IMG/VR virus record: IMGVR_UViG_3300000235_000008
Location: 1-41,254 of that record
Reading direction: 5' to 3' (one strand)
Origin: a virus
DNA: 41,254 nucleotides
Shown: in pieces, positions 32,045-38,346 of the stretch
How the letters are laid out: each line of letters opens with the position of its first letter
Position numbering within the stretch: position 1 is the stretch's first letter
Program-made: the position numbers and the translations under genes
Notes under the pieces: model-generated
What the model was told of the DNA's origin: nothing
Seen by the model: the letters and a program-made list of their open reading frames with translations, nothing else
The model's database searches: none

Positions 32045-32728
32045 CTATTCTTCATTTCTAATTCTTATAATATCTTCTAATATAGGGATTAACATTTCTT
32101 CATCCCATATGATACTATCAATTTCTTGTTCACCATAACTATCATCCAATAATATTTTCATGTGGGTTGTTCTAGGGACATATTTAACCAACCCTATATT
32201 AACAAGATACTGCCACACTTCTTTTTCTCCTAGTATATTTGCATAATGCTCTTTAAGTATTTTTCTTAAAGATTTATTTCCATTTACATAAGTTACTAAT
32301 TGATGTTTTTGTCGGTCGGCTATTAACATATCTTTTTGTTCAATAGTATTTTTTAGAAGTTGTATTTCTAAATTAGAATCTACTAATATTTTATCTTGAA
32401 TGTATTTTTCCATAGCATTAAATGCTTGAATATAAGGTAATTTCCATTGAAAAGCTTTTTCACTTGTAAAACTCATTACTAAAATAGAAAAAGCATCTTT
32501 ATCAAGGTTATACATAGGTTGTACTTTATTCTGCTTATTTACATAAGAAGACAATTCTATTTTTAGAAGTCCACTTTTATCTTTCAGTTGTATAGCTCTT
32601 AAATCTCTAAGTATATTATCATGTCTTTTATCAAATACTTTTGCAATATCCTTAGTATTAGCAAATATTTGCTCACCTCTTATTTCCATGTTTATTTGTA
32701 CATCATTTATTGTAATGAATTTATTCAT
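32045..32728 (-). CDS. Rha-family phage regulatory protein
   Basis: A 227-residue protein. Residues 1-115 match the pRha pattern: a beta hairpin (ITINDVQINMEIRGEQIFANTKDIAKVFDKRHDNILRDLRAI), then YVNKQNKVQPMYNLDKDAFSILVMSFTSEKAFQWKLPYIQAFNAME, which is the hallmark 'K.h..hhRdi' and 'Y.l..dgf..L.m.f.g..A...K..yi.aFn.ME' of this family. The C-terminal 100 residues form a separate domain (NKSLRKILKEHYANILGEKEVWQYLVNIGLVKY), reminiscent of the DNA-binding C-terminal domains of antirepressors. Rha proteins were first described in phi80-type phages; in a lytic N4-like phage the target is unclear. Confidence 0.85.
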   Translation of the reverse strand: MNKFITINDVQINMEIRGEQIFANTKDIAKVFDKRHDNILRDLRAIQLKDKSGLLKIELSSYVNKQNKVQPMYNLDKDAFSILVMSFTSEKAFQWKLPYIQAFNAMEKYIQDKILVDSNLEIQLLKNTIEQKDMLIADRQKHQLVTYVNGNKSLRKILKEHYANILGEKEVWQYLVNIGLVKYVPRTTHMKILLDDSYGEQEIDSIIWDEEMLIPILEDIIRIRNEE

Positions 32729-32763
32729 ACTATTTCCTTTATTGTTTTAGGTTAAATTGATTT

Positions 32764-32851
32764 TGGTTGAGGATGAATAGGATTTGCACCTATATCTCTG
32801 TCATGCTATTAGTTACTATTCAACAGTTCTTTACTTTTAAGTTATCATCAT
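32764..32851 (-). tRNA. tRNA-like element with enlarged anticodon loop (possible degenerate tRNA)
   Basis: Reading the reverse strand: acceptor ATGATGA (32851-32845) with TCATCCT (one mismatch); D-arm ACTT/AAGA; stem CTGTT with GACAG; four-base variable loop; T-arm ATAGG, TGCAAAT, CCTAT; CCA occurs at 32766-32764 two bases beyond the expected place. The would-be anticodon loop is 19 rather than 7 bases, and position 55 of the T-loop is G. A normal anticodon cannot be read, so this is either a decayed tRNA, an insertion-bearing tRNA or a tRNA mimic. It lies 16 bases from a good tRNA. Confidence 0.4.
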
Positions 32852-32867
32852 CACTGAATTGGGTAGA

Positions 32868-32942
32868 TGGTTGGTTAGAATAGATTTGAACTATCATCTG
32901 CACAGTTATGAGCTGAGAGCTTTACCATTAAGCTACTAACCA
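32868..32942 (-). tRNA. tRNA with CAU anticodon (Met, or Ile2 reading AUA)
   Basis: On the reverse strand a 75-base cloverleaf: acceptor TGGTTAG pairs perfectly with CTAACCA, then discriminator A and encoded CCA; D-arm GCTT/AAGC; anticodon stem CTCAG/CTGTG (one U-U mismatch) with loop CTCATAA giving anticodon CAU; five-base variable loop; T-arm GATAG/CTATT with loop TTCAAAT. The paired first base pair excludes a typical initiator tRNA. Because AUA is very frequent in this phage, modification to an Ile2 tRNA is an alternative to elongator Met. Confidence 0.85.
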
Positions 32943-32979
32943 TTTAAAGTTTTTTATGTGGTGGGTAATGAAAGGGAGA

Positions 32980-33016
32980 AATAAATAGCTCATATAAGAG
33001 TAAAGAGCTATTTATT
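32980..33016 (-). terminator. 12-bp hairpin after reverse gene, before tRNA
   Basis: AATAAATAGCTC (32980-32991) and GAGCTATTTATT (33005-33016) pair perfectly around 13 bases, six bases past the stop of the gene ending at 33022, and the reverse strand continues TCTCCC then TTTC. It could terminate or, more likely, protect or mark a processing point between the mRNA and the tRNA-containing part of the transcript. Confidence 0.55.
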
Positions 33017-33021
33017 CAATA

Positions 33022-33465
33022 TTATACTACATCAATAATTAATTTTAATTTATCTATATCATTAGATACCAATAATCTTTGAGCTTTTGTAAGTTTTTTA
33101 TCTTTATTATAGTAAGTATCTTCAGCATAACTAAATGACTGTTTTAATAGCCTAGTATAAGAATATTCACTAGTAAATAATTCAGTAACTTTAAATATAT
33201 CAAAAGGTTGTATCATTCCATTAGCTACATTTTTAATCATACCAAGAATTTTACTTGTTGTTGGGGAATAGTAAGTATCATCTATGAATATTGTTTTATT
33301 GTAGTTGTCTATAATAGTGATTACTGTTTCGTAATGAAAAATATAAAATACATCTCCACTATTGAGATTAATACCTGTAACTACTCCTCTTCCAATTCTC
33401 TCTTTATTATTAAGTATAATATCCTCAATAATTTCTTTCGTTGTTTGTCTTTTAATTCTTTCCAT
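33022..33465 (-). CDS. Hypothetical protein (147 aa)
   Basis: The start overlaps the stop of the tiny gene before it (TAATG). The first half holds beta strands (GRGVVTGINLNSGDVFYIFHYETVITIIDNYNKTIFIDDTYYSPTTSK) and the second half is helical (GMIQPFDIFKVTELFTSEYSYTRLLKQSFSYAEDTYY). The N-terminal helix is basic (ERIKRQTTKEIIEDI). The pattern 'YYSPTTSKILGMI' resembles small phage proteins of unknown function next to SSB genes, but I cannot assign a family. A hairpin follows its stop. Confidence 0.5.
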   Translation of the reverse strand: MERIKRQTTKEIIEDIILNNKERIGRGVVTGINLNSGDVFYIFHYETVITIIDNYNKTIFIDDTYYSPTTSKILGMIKNVANGMIQPFDIFKVTELFTSEYSYTRLLKQSFSYAEDTYYNKDKKLTKAQRLLVSNDIDKLKLIIDVV

Positions 33466-33599
33466 TATTTATCCTTATCGTTGTTATATAAATCTTTTGT
33501 ATTTGCTAAATAAGCTAGAATAAAAACCACCCCAAATAAGGGGTAAGATATTAGTATAGCTATCGCCATTGCTATGAATAATGATTTTAATACTATCAT
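33465..33599 (-). CDS. Tiny membrane protein (44 aa)
   Basis: An ATG three bases after the SSB stop opens a 44-residue frame that ends in TAA overlapping the next ATG (TAATG). The product starts MIVLKSLFIAMAIAILIS and continues YPLFGVVFILAYLANTKDLY, giving two closely spaced hydrophobic segments (residues about 2-18 and 19-32) and a hydrophilic acidic/basic end (YNNDKDK). The coupling on both sides and the coherent hydrophobic pattern argue for a real membrane peptide. Function unknown. Confidence 0.55.
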   Translation of the reverse strand: MIVLKSLFIAMAIAILISYPLFGVVFILAYLANTKDLYNNDKDK

Positions 33600-33602
33600 C
33601 TA

Positions 33603-34304
33603 TTAATCAGGGATATCTTCAGTATCTATATTATTATAGACTGTTCCAATCCCATTACTAGATGAATCAGAAGTATCTTTAGATTCTTTTTTAGCATATT
33701 TAGCAATATGCTCTTCTTGGTCTTTAGTAGCCTCTTCTAAAGCTTTAACATACATGATGCTATCTACTTTTTTAGCTATCTCTAATCCTGTTTTTTTGTC
33801 ACTAGTTCTAAAAACTCCTGTGATTTCCATTTTTTTAGCATCATAGCTACTTTTGATAAGTCTTATAGTTAATGGTTTACCCTCAACAGATGGGAATATT
33901 GTTTTTTGAACACTATTTCCATTGTAATCAGTAACCATAGCAACTGTTGGTTTAAATATTTCATCAGGGATTCCTGTACAAGCTTTTATCGCTTTAAGTA
34001 CATCAATCCCCATACTGTTTGGCACTCTATTGTTACTGCCCTTAGGTACTGCTTTAGTAAGGTAGATGGTTACACCTACTGTATTTGTAGGGTCGTTTTC
34101 TTTTTCTAATTGAATGTAAATAGTCTTATTCCCAACAAAAGATTTACCCTCTTTAATACCATTACCATCTCCATAAGTAAGCCTAGTAACTTTCACATCA
34201 TACATCCCAGGGATATTGAACATTCCTGTTTTTGCTCCACCACCTACTTCTTTATCTTTACTTGTATCATAATTAAGGTCTAACCCTTGTAAAAAATCAT
34301 CCAT
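33603..34304 (-). CDS. Single-stranded DNA-binding protein (N4 gp45 position)
   Basis: A 233-residue protein. The N-terminal 160 residues contain OB-fold-like strands (GMYDVKVTRLTYGD, then TIYIQLEKENDPTNTVGVTIYL, then LTIRLIKSSYDAKKMEITGVF), and the C-terminus is Lys/Glu-rich then acidic (DTEDIPD), a layout shared by phage SSBs whose acidic tail recruits partners. It is in the place where N4 keeps its SSB (gp45), near the end of the replication block. N4 SSB also activates host polymerase on late promoters, so the same dual role is possible here. Confidence 0.7.
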   Translation of the reverse strand: MDDFLQGLDLNYDTSKDKEVGGGAKTGMFNIPGMYDVKVTRLTYGDGNGIKEGKSFVGNKTIYIQLEKENDPTNTVGVTIYLTKAVPKGSNNRVPNSMGIDVLKAIKACTGIPDEIFKPTVAMVTDYNGNSVQKTIFPSVEGKPLTIRLIKSSYDAKKMEITGVFRTSDKKTGLEIAKKVDSIMYVKALEEATKDQEEHIAKYAKKESKDTSDSSSNGIGTVYNNIDTEDIPD

Positions 34305-34332
34305 TATTATTTCCTATTGTTTTTAATTTTTT

Positions 34333-34357
34333 GCTAGTATGTTATAGACTTACTAGC
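34333..34357 (-). promoter_or_regulatory. Hairpin in SSB leader
   Basis: GCTAGTA (34333-34339) and TACTAGC (34351-34357) pair perfectly around 11 bases, between the gene ending at 34375 and the SSB start. No T-run follows on the reverse strand; instead an A-rich tract and AATAGGAAAT ribosome-binding site come next. This could be an mRNA-stabilising or processing hairpin that sets SSB expression. Confidence 0.4.
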
Positions 34358-34374
34358 TACTATGTCTATTTTAA

Positions 34375-34689
34375 TTAAGATATAAAGATTTGTTCTAAAC
34401 AAGTATCCCATCTATTATTTGAATTAAAGAGTGCTACTAGCGGATAGTTTTTTTCAAAATCCTCTATAAGGTAAATTTTACCCTTATTGTTTCGTGCTTT
34501 AGTTTCATTCTTTGACACAATGCCTACAAGAATATTCTTAACCATCTCACCTTTTTTATCATCAGTTGTTATTGCTATTGCTCTGTAATAGAGATAGTTA
34601 TTCTCTACTAAGTATCTTTGTTTAAGTTGCATTTGTTTAACACATTGTGCTGTATTTTGAATATTACTTATTAATGCTATTTTAGTCAT
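34375..34689 (-). CDS. Hypothetical protein (104 aa)
   Basis: Beginning MTKIALISNIQNTAQCVKQMQLKQRYLVEN, it has ribosome-binding site AAAGGAAAAC. The body alternates beta (YLYYRAIAITTDDKKGEMVKNILVGIVSK) and helix, with no membrane segment or zinc motif. It lies between the 162-residue gene and the SSB gene in the reverse replication operon. No family recognised. A role close to DNA metabolism is guessed only from its neighbours. Confidence 0.5.
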   Translation of the reverse strand: MTKIALISNIQNTAQCVKQMQLKQRYLVENNYLYYRAIAITTDDKKGEMVKNILVGIVSKNETKARNNKGKIYLIEDFEKNYPLVALFNSNNRWDTCLEQIFIS

Positions 34690-34702
34690 TTTGTTTTCCT
34701 TT

Positions 34703-35191
34703 TTAATTTAATGAAGGGAAAGCTACCCTTAACATTCTTGATGGTTTTACTCTACTAATTTTATTATTTTTATTAGTTTCATTAGCCAATAATTTTCTTA
34801 CTAAAGCTTCATATTTAAAAGTAAGTAAAGATTCACAATCCTTACTTACTCTAATCCTTAATTCATAAGTAGTATAAGATGAATTTACCTTTGCACTACC
34901 AAAATTTAAATAGTACTCATTTTCTTCTCCATAATAGGATATTATAATTTGTTTTCTCAGGATAGGGATATATGTGTATCTTCTAACAAAGCCTAATTCT
35001 TTTAATTGCTTAATGACTTTATTACTTAATCTATTAACATTCTTATAAAATAAGTTATAAGCTAGAATAATTTTTACCATATCTTCTGAACTAACAAGAT
35101 TAAGTAGTTTATCTGTTGTATCTACTCTTTCATAAACCCTCCTACTTTTTCTATAATCCCCTATCATAGGTGGGTATTTTTTCATACCCAA
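34703..35191 (-). CDS. Hypothetical protein in replication block (162 aa)
   Basis: A basic protein that starts MGMKKYPPMIGDYRKSRRVYERVDTTDKLL and overlaps the preceding small gene by ten bases. A helical, Lys/Arg-rich core (YKNVNRLSNKVIKQLKELGFVRR) is followed by beta strands (KQIIISYYGEENEYYLNFGSAKVNSSYTTYELRIRV) and a basic C-terminus. Charge suggests nucleic-acid contact. No known family. Coupled to the RecA-fold ATPase gene through the 61-residue gene between them. Confidence 0.45.
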   Translation of the reverse strand: MGMKKYPPMIGDYRKSRRVYERVDTTDKLLNLVSSEDMVKIILAYNLFYKNVNRLSNKVIKQLKELGFVRRYTYIPILRKQIIISYYGEENEYYLNFGSAKVNSSYTTYELRIRVSKDCESLLTFKYEALVRKLLANETNKNNKISRVKPSRMLRVAFPSLN

Positions 35192-35367
35192 CCATTATCT
35201 TCAAATTCTTGCATTAATTTCGACGCTAAAGTATAGTTTATCTCTATACTAAGTGAAAATCTTTCGTCATCAATATCTTCTGCGGTATAAGAATTAATTC
35301 TATATTCTTTAAGTAAAGTAATTACTTCATCTTTGAATTCAATTAGTAGTTCCCACTCATAAGTCAT
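35182..35367 (-). CDS. Small acidic hypothetical protein (61 aa)
   Basis: The start overlaps the ATPase stop by four bases (ATGA), and its stop lies inside the following gene, so it is tightly coupled on both sides. The sequence (MTYEWELLIEFKDEVITLLKEYRI, ending LMQEFEDNGWV) forms two acidic helices separated by a short loop. No motif. Possibly a small regulator or partner of the adjacent ATPase or nuclease, inferred from the coupling only. Confidence 0.5.
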   Translation of the reverse strand: MTYEWELLIEFKDEVITLLKEYRINSYTAEDIDDERFSLSIEINYTLASKLMQEFEDNGWV

Positions 35368-36137
35368 AGCTCTATCTCCTCTAAATTATTTTGTGGTTGA
35401 ATCATACTTAACCATGTATCACAATTAAATTCTTTAAAATTGATATCTGTTGTATAATATTGTTCTAACTCAGGAGTTAATGTTCGACACAGTAATGTCC
35501 CTCTAGTCATGATTGTTATAGTATCCATGTTCTTAGTTAGGTGTATAGCTTCATTAGTTTTAGCTAATAAACCACCTGCTTTTCTATCATCACTTCCATT
35601 AGATGGTAGCTCCCATTGCCCTGTTTTATCATTTAATATACTATGTGATACAAGTATAACATTTATATTTTTTTGTAGGCGTGAATTTAAATAAGTAAAT
35701 AAATCGTCTGTTTCTCCGCTTTTTCTCATTGATATAGCAAAAGATGTTTCTTTTTTTGTATCAATGTAATGTTTCACTGCTAGAGTATTTTGCAGCATTT
35801 CTAAGCTAGTTATTGTATCAATAACTAAGAGTTCTAGTTTTTGACCCTTACTAGCAAAGTATTTATAAGCATTTACTACTGCTTTTTTTATCACCGACAA
35901 TACTTCTTCAGGTTTTAGAAAAGTAGCACTCTCTATGTCTCTAGCTTTTGGTGATAAAGCTAGAAATTCTTTATTAGTGTACAAATCTTTTCTAGTGCCT
36001 GTTATAACTTTTGCTAAGTGTTTTCCTACATATTGTTTTTTATCGGTATGTATGACAAGGGTATTCATTGTACATCCTTGTACGAATTTTGTTTTTCCAC
36101 ATCCTGCTTGTCCTACTACCACTCCTAATGTTGCCAT
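35364..36137 (-). CDS. RecA-fold ATPase, Sak4-like recombinase/replication accessory
   Basis: A 257-residue ATPase. Walker A is GQAGCGKTKF (residues 9-18, K14), Walker B is LLVIDTITS (D107), and RecA-type sensor region is around INVILVSHSILN, with arginine/lysine loop in MTRGTLLCRTL near residue 225. Small RecA-core phage proteins of this size (Sak4 group, AAA_24) promote strand annealing or exchange together with SSB. Here it sits between a PD-(D/E)XK nuclease and SSB, consistent with a recombination-coupled replication set. N4 gp44, a nearby ATP-binding protein, is the likely counterpart. Confidence 0.75.
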   Translation of the reverse strand: MATLGVVVGQAGCGKTKFVQGCTMNTLVIHTDKKQYVGKHLAKVITGTRKDLYTNKEFLALSPKARDIESATFLKPEEVLSVIKKAVVNAYKYFASKGQKLELLVIDTITSLEMLQNTLAVKHYIDTKKETSFAISMRKSGETDDLFTYLNSRLQKNINVILVSHSILNDKTGQWELPSNGSDDRKAGGLLAKTNEAIHLTKNMDTITIMTRGTLLCRTLTPELEQYYTTDINFKEFNCDTWLSMIQPQNNLEEIEL

Positions 36138-36139
36138 TT

Positions 36140-37072
36140 TTACTCCTTATTTATTTTATAGTGCATTAGATTCTCTCTAAATGCTATTTCTTTAGATATC
36201 ACACCATCCTTAACTAATTTGACTAACTGTATAGTATCATGTAATTGCTGAGTTAGTTTTTCCATTAATGTAGCATCTATTTCTTCCCTGTAACTAATTA
36301 TTCTACAAGGTAAAGTTTTAGTAGGTTTGATTATATAAACTACTTCTATTATAGTATTATCAATGTCTGCTTCCCATATTTTATGAAACATTAGGTTAGC
36401 ATACACATAAAGCTGTAATCTATGGTGTGGTTGAATGCTACTATATTTGACATTAGATGTCTTATAATCTGTTACAATCAGTCTGTTACCTTCAATGCTA
36501 ACCTTATCAATAGTTCCTCCTATTTGATAAGAAGTATTTCCTACTGTTAAGTTTTGATAGAACTGTTCTTCATATCTATCAGAGCATTTTCTAGTTTTAA
36601 CTGCATACTCCATTACAGTATCAATACATTGGTCAAAGATTTTGATTGCTTTTTCTGTATCATCACATAGTGTAAGAAATTTATAAATTGATTTAGCATC
36701 AATATCTAAAAATTTTGTAATCATTTCCATAACATAATGTATTGCTGTACCTATCATAGTATTATCATTACCATTAAATGATTTATTACCATTTACATTT
36801 GACTCATACCATTCATAAGGATTCTCATACAATGTATATAGAGAAGATGGGGATATATTCATTAAATTATCCTCTTCTAAGGGAGTTGGTTTATACAAAA
36901 ATTGTTCAGGGGTAAATTTCCATTTAAGATACTCCCATTGTAATGAACCGTCCTCTATACTGAGTCTATCTGCAATATTCTTAGCATTAGGTTCTATTAA
37001 TTCATTTTCTATTTTTATTTCACTATCAATTAATTCTCTTTGTAATTGGTTTAGTTCATCAAATTTACTCAT
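36140..37072 (-). CDS. PD-(D/E)XK nuclease, Cas4/RecB-like exonuclease
   Basis: A 310-residue protein with the full RecB-type motif set: SPSSLYTLYENPYEWYE (residues 74-90), MIGTAIHYVMEM with H112, GGTIDKV with D189, VTDYKTS with D202 and K204, and the helix HHRLQLYVYANL (Q220, Y222). Unlike Cas4 no iron-sulphur cysteine cluster is evident. Overlaps the helicase gene by four bases. It probably processes DNA ends for replication or recombination together with the adjacent helicase and RecA-fold ATPase. Whether it is an exonuclease or an endonuclease cannot be told from sequence. Confidence 0.85.
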   Translation of the reverse strand: MSKFDELNQLQRELIDSEIKIENELIEPNAKNIADRLSIEDGSLQWEYLKWKFTPEQFLYKPTPLEEDNLMNISPSSLYTLYENPYEWYESNVNGNKSFNGNDNTMIGTAIHYVMEMITKFLDIDAKSIYKFLTLCDDTEKAIKIFDQCIDTVMEYAVKTRKCSDRYEEQFYQNLTVGNTSYQIGGTIDKVSIEGNRLIVTDYKTSNVKYSSIQPHHRLQLYVYANLMFHKIWEADIDNTIIEVVYIIKPTKTLPCRIISYREEIDATLMEKLTQQLHDTIQLVKLVKDGVISKEIAFRENLMHYKINKE

Positions 37073-38346
37073 TTTTTATCCTTTCTTATTGGGGAATAGC
37101 TAAAAGTAACAACTCCATTACCAATGTATATTATTGCTTTTTTTCTCATCCTACTAATAGCTACATAGTATAGTTTTAAAAAATGCACAAATGATATTGG
37201 ATTATTATAATCATTTTTTTTCTGCTTATAAGCATTCCATAAATCCGTAGCATTGATATAGACATTATTAATGCTACTTCCCTGAGCTTTGTTAATGGTC
37301 ATAACCTGACTATCATAAATATTGGAACTGTTATTAAAAACATCCCAATAATTTTTCTCATCAAGTTCTTCTTGATATTTGGTTAATAATTCATCTCTAT
37401 CCTTTTTATATTTTAATTTAAATAATAGTGCAGTAGGTTTATCTTCTGCTCCAATAGTAAGCTCTACTGCTTCCTTTTCATGGAATTCAGAATTTTGCAC
37501 TACATTCAGCACTGTTACTTTTTCATTATTCTTATAAATTCCTTCAAGCATAGGGGAAGATAGCACTAACTCTTGTCCAATATAAAAATTACTTCTGTTA
37601 TTATTACTATAAGCAGATATCCATTTACTCACTTTTTCAATATAACTATTTCTGTAAGATAGTAGTAATTTTTCATCTTTATCATCATAGTACTTTTGTA
37701 AAAATTCATTATGGTCATGAATAAACTCTATACTAAAATCACTTTTACAGATTGGAAGAGTACAGTTCAATGTTGAACCATCTAATGCTTCTGTAATTGT
37801 ATTTCTTAGATATTTCATAAGTTTAATAGCTTGTGAGTTTTTAGCTTCCATTCTTAGTATTTCTGTAAGCTCATGTATTTCAGGATTTAGAGTTTCTTCT
37901 ATTGATGCTTCTTCTCCAACAGCAGGTAATTGAAGCATATCCCCCACAAAGAGTATTTTTTTAAACTTGTTTTCTTTAAGTAATAGATATGTTAATAGAG
38001 TACTATCTATCATACTCATCTCATCAATCACTAATAAAGATTTAAACATTAAGTTCTTAGTACTACCTTGTATTAGTTCTTGTCTAAACTTTACTTGAGC
38101 AAGTCTAAGAGATAATAATGAATGAATTGTCTTAACTTCCCTTCTACTATACTCTTGAAGAATTTTAGTACTTGCATTTGTGGTTGTAGTTAACTGAACT
38201 GTCATTCCTCTTGCTAATGCAGACTGTGTTAAATGTTGTATAGTAAAACTTTTTCCTGTACCCCCTGCTCCTTTGAGTATGTGATATTTATTCTTACTAT
38301 TTAAGATATTATCAATAATAATTTGTTGATTTTGTGTTGGTTTCAT
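37069..38346 (-). CDS. Dda/RecD-like SF1 DNA helicase
   Basis: A 425-residue 5'-3' type helicase. Walker A KGAGGTGKSFT (K32), Walker B VIDEMSM (D108, E109), motif III GDMLQLPAV (135-143), and near the C-terminus the UvrD_C_2-like motif VI with the SFVHFLKLYYVAISRMRKKA segment. The length and order resemble T4 Dda. It starts 35 bases inside the primase gene's end and overlaps the nuclease, so all three are made together. In N4 a Dda-like helicase lies in the same block. Function in fork opening or origin remodelling is inferred from family. Confidence 0.9.
   Translation of the reverse strand: MKPTQNQQIIIDNILNSKNKYHILKGAGGTGKSFTIQHLTQSALARGMTVQLTTTTNASTKILQEYSRREVKTIHSLLSLRLAQVKFRQELIQGSTKNLMFKSLLVIDEMSMIDSTLLTYLLLKENKFKKILFVGDMLQLPAVGEEASIEETLNPEIHELTEILRMEAKNSQAIKLMKYLRNTITEALDGSTLNCTLPICKSDFSIEFIHDHNEFLQKYYDDKDEKLLLSYRNSYIEKVSKWISAYSNNNRSNFYIGQELVLSSPMLEGIYKNNEKVTVLNVVQNSEFHEKEAVELTIGAEDKPTALLFKLKYKKDRDELLTKYQEELDEKNYWDVFNNSSNIYDSQVMTINKAQGSSINNVYINATDLWNAYKQKKNDYNNPISFVHFLKLYYVAISRMRKKAIIYIGNGVVTFSYSPIRKDKK

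Noticed and set aside
33529-33544. ACCCC/GGGGT hairpin followed by a T-rich tract, as a terminator after SSB
   Set aside because: It lies inside the 44-residue membrane peptide gene, and downstream genes are coupled to it, so coding explains the sequence better.
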